Source of the DNA: Bacillota bacterium
GTDB taxonomy: Bacteria; Bacillota_A; Clostridia; Lachnospirales; Bianqueaceae
Assembly (NCBI GenBank): GCA_017420625.1
Contig: JAFOIR010000009.1
Span: 1 to 39,661, forward strand
DNA length: 39,661 bases
Direction: 5' to 3'
The notes below the pieces were generated by a model. That model saw only the letters and a list, made by a program, of their open reading frames with translations, did no database searches and was not told the origin of the DNA. Below are positions 8,218 through 16,347 of the stretch, in pieces; position 1 is the first letter of the stretch, and every line of letters begins with the position of its first letter. Position numbers and translations under genes: made by a program.

Positions 8218-8598
8218 ATGTTTGTTTTATTCTATCGCAACTATACCTATGCACCATCCTGCACGCTGCTCTCAGCAGCGGGTTCTTTGCTGGCACTGCT
8301 TTGCGTGATCGGCGGTATCGCTTGCTTCACCTTCATTTCGTCCAAACCGGTGGTGGCTATTCTGGGCGCCATCGTGCTCCTTGGCGCTGCCTTCTGTTCT
8401 TGGTGGTTCCTCGGCCGCAAGCTGCCGGATAAGCTTTCACCGAAGATCAGTGAAAAGAATATCCGCACGAAAGCCGGCTACGCTGCCATGTACTGCCGTC
8501 AGCATCCGCAGGCCTATCCTTCTTTGTGTCAGCAAAATCCGGATTTCGCTGCCAAATACACCTTCAATGAAAAAGGCAAGCTCGTGAAGAGAAAATAA
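8218..8598 (+). CDS. Small two-helix membrane protein, unknown function
   Basis: The 126-residue protein has two hydrophobic segments near 18-40 and 44-66, followed by a basic soluble tail of about 55 residues with several Tyr, Cys and Gln residues (GYAAMYCRQHPQAYPSLCQQNPDF). A GAGG-type RBS precedes the ATG. It is probably co-transcribed with the split-barrel gene 17 bases upstream. No known domain was recognised. A membrane anchor or redox-linked partner of its neighbour is only a guess. Confidence 0.65.
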   Translation: MFVLFYRNYTYAPSCTLLSAAGSLLALLCVIGGIACFTFISSKPVVAILGAIVLLGAAFCSWWFLGRKLPDKLSPKISEKNIRTKAGYAAMYCRQHPQAYPSLCQQNPDFAAKYTFNEKGKLVKRK

Positions 8599-8644
8599 GC
8601 CCAAAAAGCTAAAAAAGCTCTGGGCGGCGGACTTCAAAAAAGAA

Positions 8645-8674
8645 CAATCCGCCCCAACGCATTGGAGCGGATTG
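8645..8674 (-). terminator. Strong terminator of the minus-strand AKR gene
   Basis: Arms CAATCCGCCCCAA (8645-8657) and TTGGAGCGGATTG (8662-8674) form a 13-base stem with one mismatch (G-U in the minus transcript) and a 4-base loop. On the minus strand it is followed by TTCTTTTTT; the plus side has no T run. The gene upstream on that strand ends at 8749. The arms are nearly identical to those at 39245-39272. Confidence 0.8.
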
Positions 8675-8748
8675 AAGAAAAAACAGAAAACACACCAAAC
8701 GGAACTAAAGCAATTCATTTTGCCACAGTTCCTTTTTTCTTTCAGGTT

Positions 8749-9873
8749 TTACTCGAAAAGCTCCGCGGCAGCTTTCAGTTCTTCGATGATACTGATGTGC
8801 TGCGGGCACTGCTCTTCGCATTGACCGCACTGGATGCAGTCACTGGCTTTTCCGCCCTTCTCGGTTCTCCACTTGTACTGGCGTTTGGAATCTTCCAGGT
8901 TCTGGTAGATGCGGTAGTTGTTGACTACACCAAAAATACCAGGGATGTTGATTTCCATCGGACAGCCAGGCGTGCAGTAACGGCAGGCGGTGCAGGGGAT
9001 CGTGGGAACAGCTGCCAGGTTCTTCTGGACCTGTTCGATGACCGCATATTCTGCTTCGTTCAGCGGTTTGAAATCTTTCATATAGGAAAGGTTGTCTTCC
9101 ATCTGTGCCATGTTGGACATACCGGAAAGAACCGTCAGAATACCCTCCTGAGAAGCGACGAAACGGATCGCCCAGGATGCATTGGATGCATTCGGATTTG
9201 CCTCTTTCATCGGGGCTGCGATCTTCTCGGGCAGATTGGCCAGGGTGCCGCCTTTGACCGGCTCCATGACGACCACGGGTTTGCCGTGTTTTCTGGCTAC
9301 TTCATAGCAGGCACGGGACTGAACATTCTTGTCTTCCCAGTCAGCATAGTTGATCTGCAGCTGAACGAATTCTACGTCCGGATGATCCGTCAGAACCTGA
9401 TCCAGCAGTTCGGGGGTGTCATGGAAAGAGAAGCCATAGTGGCGAACGATGCCTTTTTCCTTCAGTTCTTTGACATAATCCCACAGACCGTACTCATTGT
9501 ATTTCGGCAGGTTTCCCTTGCCAATCGCATGAAGCAGATAGTAGTCGATATAGTCGGTGCCAAGTCTTTCCAGCGAAGTATAGATCTGCTGTTTGGCATC
9601 AGCTTCGTCCTTGGCGGCGCCGGCATTCAGCTTGGTAGCGATCGTATAGGTGTTTCTGGGGTGACGGGCAACCAACGCTTTGCCGGTAGCTACTTCTGAA
9701 CCGCCGTAGACGTAAGCGGTATCAAAATAGGTCAGGCCGGCTTCCAGGAAGGCATCGACCATCCGGGAAGTTTCTTCCACATCGATCGTATCGGTCTCAG
9801 CGCCTTTCACGCGGGGCAGTCTCATCAGGCCAAAACCCAGTTTGGGGGTATCTTTTCCTAAGTAGTCGCTCAT
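8749..9873 (-). CDS. Aldo/keto reductase with C-terminal 2x[4Fe-4S] ferredoxin domain
   Basis: The 374-residue fusion has a (beta/alpha)8 aldo/keto reductase barrel at about 10-290. Its catalytic tetrad is visible as D51, Y56 (FDTAYVYG), K81 (ATKLN) and H115 (LLHAI). A bacterial ferredoxin domain follows, with Cys 294/297/300/304 (CTACRYC...C) and 346/349/352/356 (CIQCGQC...C). The clusters suggest electron exchange with ferredoxin or a flavodoxin rather than, or in addition to, NAD(P)H. Substrates are probably small aldehydes or ketones. GGAGG precedes the ATG. A flavodoxin-like gene lies directly upstream on the same strand. A close paralogue of the same length and cysteine positions is at 34882-36006. 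Confidence 0.93.
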   Translation of the reverse strand: MSDYLGKDTPKLGFGLMRLPRVKGAETDTIDVEETSRMVDAFLEAGLTYFDTAYVYGGSEVATGKALVARHPRNTYTIATKLNAGAAKDEADAKQQIYTSLERLGTDYIDYYLLHAIGKGNLPKYNEYGLWDYVKELKEKGIVRHYGFSFHDTPELLDQVLTDHPDVEFVQLQINYADWEDKNVQSRACYEVARKHGKPVVVMEPVKGGTLANLPEKIAAPMKEANPNASNASWAIRFVASQEGILTVLSGMSNMAQMEDNLSYMKDFKPLNEAEYAVIEQVQKNLAAVPTIPCTACRYCTPGCPMEINIPGIFGVVNNYRIYQNLEDSKRQYKWRTEKGGKASDCIQCGQCEEQCPQHISIIEELKAAAELFE

Positions 9874-9909
9874 TGGGGAGCCTCCTTCGTTCTTTTACGT
9901 TTTCCTTCA

Positions 9910-9948
9910 GCATCTTTTAGATGCATAGATAGTTTAATTGTAAACTAT
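9910..9948. promoter_or_regulatory. Two palindromes in the AKR upstream region (operator candidate)
   Basis: A perfect 8-base inverted repeat, ATAGTTTAATTGTAAACTAT, spans 9929-9948. A second perfect one, GCATCT-TTT-AGATGC, spans 9910-9924. They lie 37-75 bases before the AKR start codon, in an AT-rich block where the promoter should be. On the minus strand the first repeat sits just after CTGACA (a possible -35). The size and symmetry fit a MarR-, TetR- or MerR-type operator. The regulator is not in this window. Confidence 0.5.
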
Positions 9949-9972
9949 GTCAGACAGAAATGCAATGCTTTT

Positions 9973-10575
9973 TTATCTTCCATCGATCAGATCGAGGATC
10001 GGATCGACATAGGCAGGATCCGTGAGATCCAGACCTTCCGTCTTTTTATCCGTCATGCCGGCACAAAGATTTCGAAACCATGACGGTACACTTTCCGGAT
10101 CTTTATCCATGGCTTTACGAAGGATGTCCAGCCTAAGGGCTGTCCGGGAGTCTGCTTTTTCAGGCAAATACCGGCCCATCGCATAGTAGACCGGCACCTC
10201 CTCCAGGACGCTCGGAAGATCCAGAAGACCACTTCGATAAGCTTCCTTTTCCGGAGTAAGACCGACAGCCAGCACAGCGATCCTTTTGGATCCTTCCGCG
10301 CCGCCCATGTCATCCGCATAGGATCTGGTGACCTTCATCAGCTTAGGATAGTTGATGCTCAAACTCCCCAGTCCTTCGATCTGACCATCGTAGATCGGAA
10401 GGATATAGACCAGGGTCTTATAAGATTTGATCCTGCTGAGCTTTGCAGATTGTAATTCGATCAATTCCGCGTCACGGTGCTCGCCGATCCATTCAGCATA
10501 CTGCTGACACGTACCGGTGCGGCCGCCATAGATGACGGCTGTTCCGGTGCTGTCTTCCTGATAGGAATTCCACAT
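9973..10575 (-). CDS. Flavodoxin-domain protein
   Basis: The 200-residue protein carries a flavodoxin fold. The phosphate-binding loop is near the N-terminus (AVIYGGRTGTCQQYAEWI), and the second flavin loop LVYILPIYDGQIEG follows at about 55-70. The length and motif resemble the flavodoxin group that includes protoporphyrinogen oxidase-like (HemG) proteins, but the C-terminal region (DKDPESVPSWFRNLCAG...) is not one I recognise. It probably carries electrons with bound FMN. The GAGGAGG binding site overlaps the end of the GNAT gene 15 bases upstream, so the two are co-transcribed. The ferredoxin-fused AKR downstream is a plausible redox partner. Confidence 0.82.
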   Translation of the reverse strand: MWNSYQEDSTGTAVIYGGRTGTCQQYAEWIGEHRDAELIELQSAKLSRIKSYKTLVYILPIYDGQIEGLGSLSINYPKLMKVTRSYADDMGGAEGSKRIAVLAVGLTPEKEAYRSGLLDLPSVLEEVPVYYAMGRYLPEKADSRTALRLDILRKAMDKDPESVPSWFRNLCAGMTDKKTEGLDLTDPAYVDPILDLIDGR

Positions 10576-10590
10576 ATGGTTGCTTCCTCC

Positions 10591-11070
10591 TCACTGATCT
10601 TTCTCGTAGAACACGATATCCATCTTTTCGTTGATCTTTTCGATTTTTCCGGTCTGATGGTATCCCATCTTCTCATAGAGATGAAGGTTTCCTTTTTCCT
10701 GCAGGATGGTATCCAGACTCCAGTGATCGGATCCATGGATTCTCTCGGCCTCGATCATCGCCAGCTGTGCATATCCTTTTCCTCGGTAGGCCGGCATGAT
10801 CCACAGAGGTGAGATCCTCTTCCTGCTGCCGTCTTTTTTGTCGACAATACGGATCACGCCCACTTCTTCCGTCCCGACCATGATCAGGTAATATATCGAG
10901 CCTTCCATCTCAAAGCGTTTGATTATTTTCTCCATGGGCTCTGCTGCCGGACTGGTATCATAGTCCTGATACTTCTCCAGCAGCTTCGCAAATGCTTCCA
11001 GCTGCATTTGCCAGATCTTCGGGATCTCTTCCCGTCTGGCGGGTCTTAACGTAACGACTTCTTCATTCAT
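10591..11070 (-). CDS. GNAT-family N-acetyltransferase
   Basis: The 159-residue protein has the GNAT core: strand 4 (SPLWIMP), the acetyl-CoA pyrophosphate loop AYRGKGYAQ at about 93-101, and the C-terminal LHLYEKMGYHQTGK motif. An N-terminal Arg-rich segment (LRPARREEIPKIWQMQ) is typical of the first helix. The acceptor is unknown. It lies 21 bases after the MATE gene and 15 before the flavodoxin gene. A shared transcript with an efflux pump fits, but does not prove, a drug- or metabolite-acetylating role. Confidence 0.87.
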   Translation of the reverse strand: MNEEVVTLRPARREEIPKIWQMQLEAFAKLLEKYQDYDTSPAAEPMEKIIKRFEMEGSIYYLIMVGTEEVGVIRIVDKKDGSRKRISPLWIMPAYRGKGYAQLAMIEAERIHGSDHWSLDTILQEKGNLHLYEKMGYHQTGKIEKINEKMDIVFYEKDQ

Positions 11071-11091
11071 TTCTCAGTTCTCCCATTGGAT

Positions 11092-12474
11092 CTACACAGC
11101 ATGATCACGGGTAATATTATTCAGCCATTTCATCGAACGATACCGGCGCAGTGCGAAGGGAAACTTCACCATTTCATCCGTACACATGAAGGCGTAGACG
11201 ATGAGCGGCGGCAGTTTGAAAACGAACGCCGTCACAAGTCCGATCGGCACAGCCCATCCCCACATGGTGATGGTATCGAGCAGCATCCCATAGCGGGTAT
11301 CGCCGCCGCAGCGAAGGATCGCCGCGATGAGTACGGTATTCACGAGCTGACCCATCTGATAAGGAACGCTCAAAAGAAGCATGACGGTCATATACGAAGC
11401 AGCGGTTTCGGATACCTTGGCAAAATGCGGTACGAAGGGCGTGACGATCAGAAGCAGTACGCCGCCGATCAGGCCGCAGATAACTGTCACATGAAGCAGC
11501 GATCCGGCATCGTCGATGGCCAGGTCCGGCCGCTTTTCGCCGAGTTCTTTGCCCAGCATGATGGCCGCAGCCGTAGAGATGCCAAAGCCAACGGTCGTGA
11601 TAAGATCCCGGACAACAACTACGATGGAATTCGCTGCCACGATATCTGTCCCCAGATGACCCATGATGACAGAATTCATGTTGTAAGCAAATCCCCAGAG
11701 CACGTCATTCAGAAAAGCAGGCAGGGTAAATTTCACGGCATCCTGCAGCAGGGTCTTCGGAAGATGAAACATGTTTTTGAGGCTCTTCGGGAACGTCTTT
11801 TGTTTGAGAAAGTCCAAAAGGCAGATGAGAAACTCCAGTGCGCGTGAGATCGTGGTTGCGATGGCGGCACCCTCGACGCCCAGCGCCGGAAAGCCCAGAA
11901 GGCCAAAGATCAAAATTGCATTCAGAATGACGTTGGTTCCCAGTGTGATGATCGAAAGGACCATAGAAAAACGAACCCGTTCGCAGCTTTTGGTAACGGC
12001 CATATACGGCTGAGTGAATCCCATGAAAAGATAAGAAAGTGCGACCAGCTTCAGATAGCGTCCGCCGACTGCGATCAGTTCGCTGTCATTGGTCCAGAAC
12101 CGCATGACGGTTCGGGGCACAAAAAACGCCAGCACCGCCACAATGCTGGAAACTGATACGCTCACATAAAGACCAAGACCCAGGATCTTGGCGATGATCC
12201 GGAGATCTCCTTTTCCCCAGTACTGAGCAGCCAGGATCGTGATGACAGAAGTCAGTCCGAAGAAGATGAAAAACAGAATAAACTGAACCTGTCCGGCCAG
12301 GGATGAAGCTGCAAGTGACGTCTGGTCAAGCTGTCCCACCATCAATACGTCCGCCATGTTGACTGCCTGGGTGATCAGATTCTGCACCGCGATGGGGACC
12401 ATCAGCGTGAACAGTTCTTTATAAAAGCCGTCTCTGGCTTTGCCCTCCCGGGTCTGATTTCTGAAGAAGCGCAT
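11092..12474 (-). CDS. MATE-family efflux transporter
   Basis: The preferred start is the ATG at 12474 (460 residues). AAAGGA lies 6 bases upstream, and this length matches the second MATE protein of the window. A longer ATG start at 12501 is possible but has no good binding site. About 12 hydrophobic helices are visible, with the usual pseudo-twofold repeat and MATE-like segments (LMVPIAVQNLITQAVNMADVL; AAQYWGKGD; IIFGLLGFPALGVEGAAIAT in part). It should export cationic drugs or metabolites in exchange for Na+ or H+. GNAT, flavodoxin and AKR genes follow on the same strand. Confidence 0.9.
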   Translation of the reverse strand: MRFFRNQTREGKARDGFYKELFTLMVPIAVQNLITQAVNMADVLMVGQLDQTSLAASSLAGQVQFILFFIFFGLTSVITILAAQYWGKGDLRIIAKILGLGLYVSVSVSSIVAVLAFFVPRTVMRFWTNDSELIAVGGRYLKLVALSYLFMGFTQPYMAVTKSCERVRFSMVLSIITLGTNVILNAILIFGLLGFPALGVEGAAIATTISRALEFLICLLDFLKQKTFPKSLKNMFHLPKTLLQDAVKFTLPAFLNDVLWGFAYNMNSVIMGHLGTDIVAANSIVVVVRDLITTVGFGISTAAAIMLGKELGEKRPDLAIDDAGSLLHVTVICGLIGGVLLLIVTPFVPHFAKVSETAASYMTVMLLLSVPYQMGQLVNTVLIAAILRCGGDTRYGMLLDTITMWGWAVPIGLVTAFVFKLPPLIVYAFMCTDEMVKFPFALRRYRSMKWLNNITRDHAV

Positions 12475-12558
12475 AGAGATTCCTTTCCTGCCAACATCCA
12501 TTCCGCAGCAGTCTGTGAATGCGGCGGCCGCGTCCGGTTGATTTGATGACGCTCATCC

Positions 12559-12626
12559 ATTATACTAAATCCGCTGAGTTTTTAATAGTATTTTCTGTTG
12601 CCTTTTCGAGCGATTTCCTTTATGAT
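12559..12626. promoter_or_regulatory. ROK kinase promoter and divergent MATE -10
   Basis: Plus strand: TTGCCT (12598-12603), 17-base spacer, TATGAT (12621-12626), a good sigma-A promoter 63 bases before the ROK gene. Minus strand: a perfect TATAAT at 12559-12564 (written ATTATA on plus), with only a weak -35 (TATTAA), 84 bases before the MATE start. Confidence 0.6.
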
Positions 12627-12649
12627 AGATACATAGTTTTTTCTGGAGA

Positions 12650-12664
12650 CGTGCTTTAGGCACG
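12650..12664 (+). other. Leader hairpin of the ROK kinase gene
   Basis: CGTGC-TTTAG-GCACG forms a perfect 5-base stem in the leader, 25 bases before the start codon and 11 before AAGGAGGG. It is too far from the RBS to mask it. It could be a stabilising 5' stem or coincidental. Confidence 0.35.
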
Positions 12665-12689
12665 CGGAATACCGAAGGAGGGAAATCAC

Positions 12690-13652
12690 ATGGCTGGAAA
12701 ATACAACATTTGTCTGGACATCGGCGGAACCAAGATTCTTGGTGCGATTTTTAATGAAAAAGGCGAAATCATCTACCGTCTGAAAAAGAAAACCAAAGAG
12801 GGCGGCGATTCTACCGAAAACGTCGAAGAAGTCATCATCAGTGTCGTTTCCGAAATGATTAAGGAAGCAGATATCAAGAAGAAAGATATCCATGCGATCG
12901 CAGCCGGCGCTCCCGGCGTCATCGATCAGGATGCCGGTATCATCCTGTTCTCCCCGAACCTTCCCTGGAGAGACTATGATATTGCTTCTCCCATCCGTGA
13001 TAAATTTGAAGCACCTTTCTATATCGGCAATGATGTCAACGTTGGTGTACTTGGTGAGTACAAACACGGCGCAGCGCAGGGTTATCACAATGTCGCCGGT
13101 TTCTTCGTAGGCACCGGTATGGGCGGCGGCCTGATTCTGGATGACAAGCTCTATACGGGCAACAAGTTCAAAGGCGCTGAAATGGGCCATATGGTTCTGA
13201 ACGCGGAAGGCCCGCTTTGCGGCTGCGGTCAGAGAGGCTGTCTGGAAGCATTCTCCGCCAAGAAAGGTATGTCTGCCTACATTCTGCAGCAGGCATCCCG
13301 CGGCCGTGAATCTATGCTGACCTCGAACATCGAGAACGGCGTCTTCAAGAGCAAAGCACTAAAGAAAGCACTGGCAGCCGGCGATCCCGTCGCTACAGAA
13401 GCGGTTGATCGTTCCTGCCATTACCTGGCGATTGCGACCGGCAACATCATCAACATCTTCAGCCCGGACGTAGTCATCTATGGCGGCGGCGTTATTGAAG
13501 CAGTGGGCGATCTCTTCCTGGAGAAAATCCTGAAAGAAGTCGATCGTTACTGTATGCCGTCCATCCGTACGACTGTTGAACTGAAGAAAGCTGCCCTGGG
13601 TGATGATTCCATCCTCTACGGCGCACTTTCCATGATCGAAGAAAAAGGCTGA
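12690..13652 (+). CDS. ROK-family sugar kinase (glucokinase-like)
   Basis: The 320-residue protein has the ROK signatures. The ATP loop DIGGTK is at 10-15, the catalytic Asp115 lies in GNDVN, GTGMGGG is at 141-147, the sugar-binding EMGH is at 164-167, and the zinc site is H167 with C177, C179 and C184 (CGCGQRGC). It phosphorylates glucose or a related hexose or amino sugar with ATP in the cytoplasm; ROK members with this EMGH motif are often annotated glucokinase. RBS AAGGAGGG is well placed. The gene stands alone on the plus strand and ends against the palindrome array. Substrate specificity is not certain, since ROK kinases for N-acetylmannosamine or fructose look alike. Confidence 0.88.
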   Translation: MAGKYNICLDIGGTKILGAIFNEKGEIIYRLKKKTKEGGDSTENVEEVIISVVSEMIKEADIKKKDIHAIAAGAPGVIDQDAGIILFSPNLPWRDYDIASPIRDKFEAPFYIGNDVNVGVLGEYKHGAAQGYHNVAGFFVGTGMGGGLILDDKLYTGNKFKGAEMGHMVLNAEGPLCGCGQRGCLEAFSAKKGMSAYILQQASRGRESMLTSNIENGVFKSKALKKALAAGDPVATEAVDRSCHYLAIATGNIINIFSPDVVIYGGGVIEAVGDLFLEKILKEVDRYCMPSIRTTVELKKAALGDDSILYGALSMIEEKG

Positions 13653-13671
13653 ACAGAAACTAGAGTCTAGC

Positions 13672-14025
13672 GACCGACAGCCGTCGGTCATAAAGTGTCT
13701 TTTCCCTTGTATGACCGAATTAATCGGTCATGAGGGCAAAAAAATCATCTGGCGACCGAATCACTCACAGGAGTGTCGGTCGCCAGATTCTATTTTCATG
13801 ATTTTGACCGACTCGTCGGTCAAAGATAGCTAAAAATGTCTTTATGACCAACGCCTGTCGGTCATAAAGTGTCTTTTCTCTTGTTTGACCGAATTAATCG
13901 GTCATGAGGGCAGAAAAAACATCTGGCGACCGAATCACTCACAGGAGTGTCGGTCGCCAGATTCTATTTTCATGATTCTGACCGACGCGTCGGTCAAAAT
14001 AACACTTTTGAAAAGAAAGACCGAC
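13672..14025. repeat. Tandem 174-bp repeat dense in GACCGA/TCGGTC palindromes
   Basis: Unit 1 starts at 13672, unit 2 at 13846, and a third truncated unit (only GACCGAC) at 14019. Each full unit carries four inverted repeats in fixed order: A (13672-13689; 13841-13868), B with ATTAA loop (13711-13731; 13886-13904), C, a 42-base hairpin (13747-13788; 13921-13962) with a perfect 13-base outer stem and a 5-base inner stem, and D (13803-13824; 13979-13996). D of unit 2 is the perfect palindrome TGACCGACGCGTCGGTCA. C is identical in both copies, while A, B and D differ slightly. The array fills the gap between the convergent ROK and MATE genes. One or more hairpins may act as a two-way terminator, but one would suffice. 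Confidence 0.9.
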
Positions 14026-14122
14026 AAGGAACGCTGAATCCCCGGATCAATCAACCTTGACGTCCGAAGCAGAGAGTAGGTATGGAAAAACCCTCAAAAT
14101 GTGTGTCCAGATCCAGTCGGGT

Positions 14123-15508
14123 TTAAGCTCCTTCTTTCGAAGCTTTCGCCTTGTCTCTTGTCAGGTCCTTCATCCAGTTGAAACTGTTGATCTTGAAGTA
14201 AGCCACGATGCATTTCAGGATCTGATCACTCTTCAGGCAGGCGAAGACGACCCAGGCCGGGGCGCCGAGCCAGGCCGCGACGATTGCGGACGGCAGCACC
14301 ACCAGGAAGACGAAGATCGTATCGTTCTTGAAGACGAAGTCGATATCGCCGCCCGACTTGACCAGACCAAAGAGGCAGGCCGCCTGATAACAGGTACCGA
14401 TCATCGTGACGGAAAGTACATTGATAAACTGCTTCGCGAAGCCGGCAGCCTCAGCGGTGACACCCGAATAAAGCGAAATGAACGGATTCTTCAGCAGGAA
14501 GATCATCAGGCCTGTCAGAAGACCAATACCGGTAAAGAGGATCTGCGTCGTATAGGCATATTCCTTCATGAGCTCCCGCTTGCCGGCACCGACCGTCTTG
14601 CCGGTGATAATGCCCACAGCCGAACTCATACCGCTCATCGTCACATAGGCCAGCGAATTCATGGTATTGGCCATGGAGACTGCTGCGATAACCTGCTGAT
14701 TGAAACGGCCCATGATCATCGAGTTGCCCATCATATTGACGCTCCAGACAACCTGTCCGCCGACCAGCGGCAGCCCGTAACGAATGAAGTCATGCCGCAG
14801 CAGCTTATCACTCTGCAGAATATCCTGCAGTTTCATCTTCAGCTTCTGATCGATCCGGAAGATATAGATCACCATGACGGTCGTCTCCACCATACGGGAA
14901 ACCACGGTCGCAATCGCTGCACCGCGGATGCCCATCGCGGGAAAACCAAGCTTACCGAAGATCAAAATATAGTTCAGACTGATATTGAAGACCAGGCTGA
15001 TGGCCGAAACCACCATGCCGATCCTGGTCACCTCCACGCTTCTCATGGCGGAGATCAGTGCCTGCGTTACACAGAAAAAGACATAAGAGAAGCAGACGAT
15101 CTGCAGATACATCGCGCCGTCACGGATGACGTCCGGATCGGCGGTAAAGATACGGATGATCGGTGCCGGAATAATGGCACAGATTCCCGTCAGCAAGAGG
15201 CCGAAGAAGAGAGAAAAATGCAGGCCGATCGCGATGATCTTCTTGATACTGGCCGTGTCTCCTTTTCCCCAGTACTGCGCGGACAAAATGAGCACCGCAC
15301 CTTCGATACCGGCGGAAAACATCTGCAGGAAGGTCTGGATCTGGCTGCCCATGAACACGCCGGAAATCGCGGAGTCGCCCAGTGCGCCGACCATCAGATT
15401 GTCGGCAAAGTTCACCGAAAAGGTGATCAGTCCCTGCAGTGCGACCGGAATTGCCAGGGTCACGAGCGAGCGGTAAAATGTCTTGTCCCTTGTCAAAAGT
15501 CGTTTCAT
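14123..15508 (-). CDS. MATE-family efflux transporter, downstream of the Rnf-Nrf-Ccs genes
   Basis: The 461-residue protein has about 12 transmembrane helices and the same landmarks as the MATE gene at 11092 (LVTLAIPVALQGLITFSVNFADNLMVGALGD; LSAQYWGKGD; ILIFGKLGFPAMGIRGAAIATVVSRMVE). It exchanges an organic cation or metabolite for Na+ or H+ across the membrane. GGAGG sits 4 bases before the ATG. The start is only 14 bases after the ccsA stop, so it is probably the last gene of the rnf-nrfA-ccs transcription unit. That would couple an ion-driven exporter to a complex that makes an ion gradient. Its substrate is unknown. Confidence 0.9.
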   Translation of the reverse strand: MKRLLTRDKTFYRSLVTLAIPVALQGLITFSVNFADNLMVGALGDSAISGVFMGSQIQTFLQMFSAGIEGAVLILSAQYWGKGDTASIKKIIAIGLHFSLFFGLLLTGICAIIPAPIIRIFTADPDVIRDGAMYLQIVCFSYVFFCVTQALISAMRSVEVTRIGMVVSAISLVFNISLNYILIFGKLGFPAMGIRGAAIATVVSRMVETTVMVIYIFRIDQKLKMKLQDILQSDKLLRHDFIRYGLPLVGGQVVWSVNMMGNSMIMGRFNQQVIAAVSMANTMNSLAYVTMSGMSSAVGIITGKTVGAGKRELMKEYAYTTQILFTGIGLLTGLMIFLLKNPFISLYSGVTAEAAGFAKQFINVLSVTMIGTCYQAACLFGLVKSGGDIDFVFKNDTIFVFLVVLPSAIVAAWLGAPAWVVFACLKSDQILKCIVAYFKINSFNWMKDLTRDKAKASKEGA

Positions 15509-15522
15509 GGAGCCTCCGAGCC

Positions 15523-16347
15523 TTATTTATAACTGTGCAGTCCGGGCAGGAACGTATTCACACCGATGTAGGTAAAGATCACACAAATGAATCCGACCAC
15601 GGCAAATGTCGCGGCGGCTTTGCCTTCCCAGCCGCGGCGGATCCGAAGGTGCAGATAGATCGCATAGATGATCCAGGTCACCAGCGACCAGGTCTCCTTG
15701 GGATCCCAGGACCAGTAACTGCCCCAGGCCCGTTCAGCCCAGATCGCACCCGTGATGATCGTAAAGGTCAGGAACAAAAGACCCAGCGCCACCGCCCGGT
15801 AGCTGATGATATCCAGCTTTTCCTTGGCCGGTGTATGCTGCCCCCAGAAACTATCTTCCTTCATTCTGTCACGAAGCAGGAAAATGATGCCCAGCACGAA
15901 GGAAACGCCAAACGCACCATAAGAGATGATCGCCGTCGAAACGTGGAATCCCAGCCAGTTGGAGCGAAGCGCAGGCATGAGCTCCTTGACTTCCTTGCTC
16001 TGCATAGCCGCATAGCCGATGATCAGAAACATCACCGGTGCTGCAAACGCACCGAGCACCGGGAACTTGAACTTCCAGATAAAGATCAGAGAAACGAGCG
16101 AAAGTCCCCATGCGAAGGAAGTCGCAAATTCATACTGATTCGTGAGCGGAAGCCTTCCAGCTCCGATGCCCCGGCAGACAAGCGCCGCTGTGTGCAGCAC
16201 GAGCGCACCCAGATGAAGATATACTGCGATCTTCGAAAAGGCCTCTTTCTTCGCCGCGACAAAAATAAAGTACAGAATCATCGAGACGAAGTAAATGATC
16301 ATCACGATCGTAAACAGCGTATTCTCGATCTGCAGCATGTTAAACAT
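15523..16347 (-). CDS. ccsA: Cytochrome c biogenesis protein CcsA (ResC-like)
   Basis: The 274-residue protein has about eight membrane helices and the tryptophan-rich heme-handling motif WAERAWGSYWSWDPKETWSL near 207-226. Candidate heme-ligand histidines are at HLGALVLHTAAL and in NWLGFHVSTA. With ResB it forms the system II heme lyase that moves heme outward and attaches it to CXXCH sites. Its start overlaps the end of resB by 8 bases, so translation is coupled. Its place behind nrfA suggests it matures that pentaheme enzyme, including its unusual CXXCK site. In Wolinella this needs the dedicated lyase NrfI, a ResB-CcsA fusion; here the two halves are separate. Confidence 0.93.
   Translation of the reverse strand: MFNMLQIENTLFTIVMIIYFVSMILYFIFVAAKKEAFSKIAVYLHLGALVLHTAALVCRGIGAGRLPLTNQYEFATSFAWGLSLVSLIFIWKFKFPVLGAFAAPVMFLIIGYAAMQSKEVKELMPALRSNWLGFHVSTAIISYGAFGVSFVLGIIFLLRDRMKEDSFWGQHTPAKEKLDIISYRAVALGLLFLTFTIITGAIWAERAWGSYWSWDPKETWSLVTWIIYAIYLHLRIRRGWEGKAAATFAVVGFICVIFTYIGVNTFLPGLHSYK

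Noticed and set aside
8662..9699. 345-codon plus-strand frame opposite the aldo/keto reductase
   Set aside because: It starts inside the terminator hairpin and is antisense to a protein with an intact catalytic tetrad and cysteine motifs.
12475..12501. Upstream ATG for the first MATE gene
   Set aside because: No ribosome binding site precedes 12501, and the extra nine residues are not seen in the paralogue; the ATG at 12474 has AAAGGA at a good distance.
13672..14025. The palindrome array as a CRISPR
   Set aside because: There are no unique spacers between short identical repeats; the whole 174-base unit is duplicated, including the parts between palindromes, and no cas genes are nearby.
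14057..15532. 491-codon plus-strand frame
   Set aside because: It lies antisense over the MATE gene and has a Asp/His/Arg-rich shadow composition; the minus-strand MATE protein is clearly the real product.
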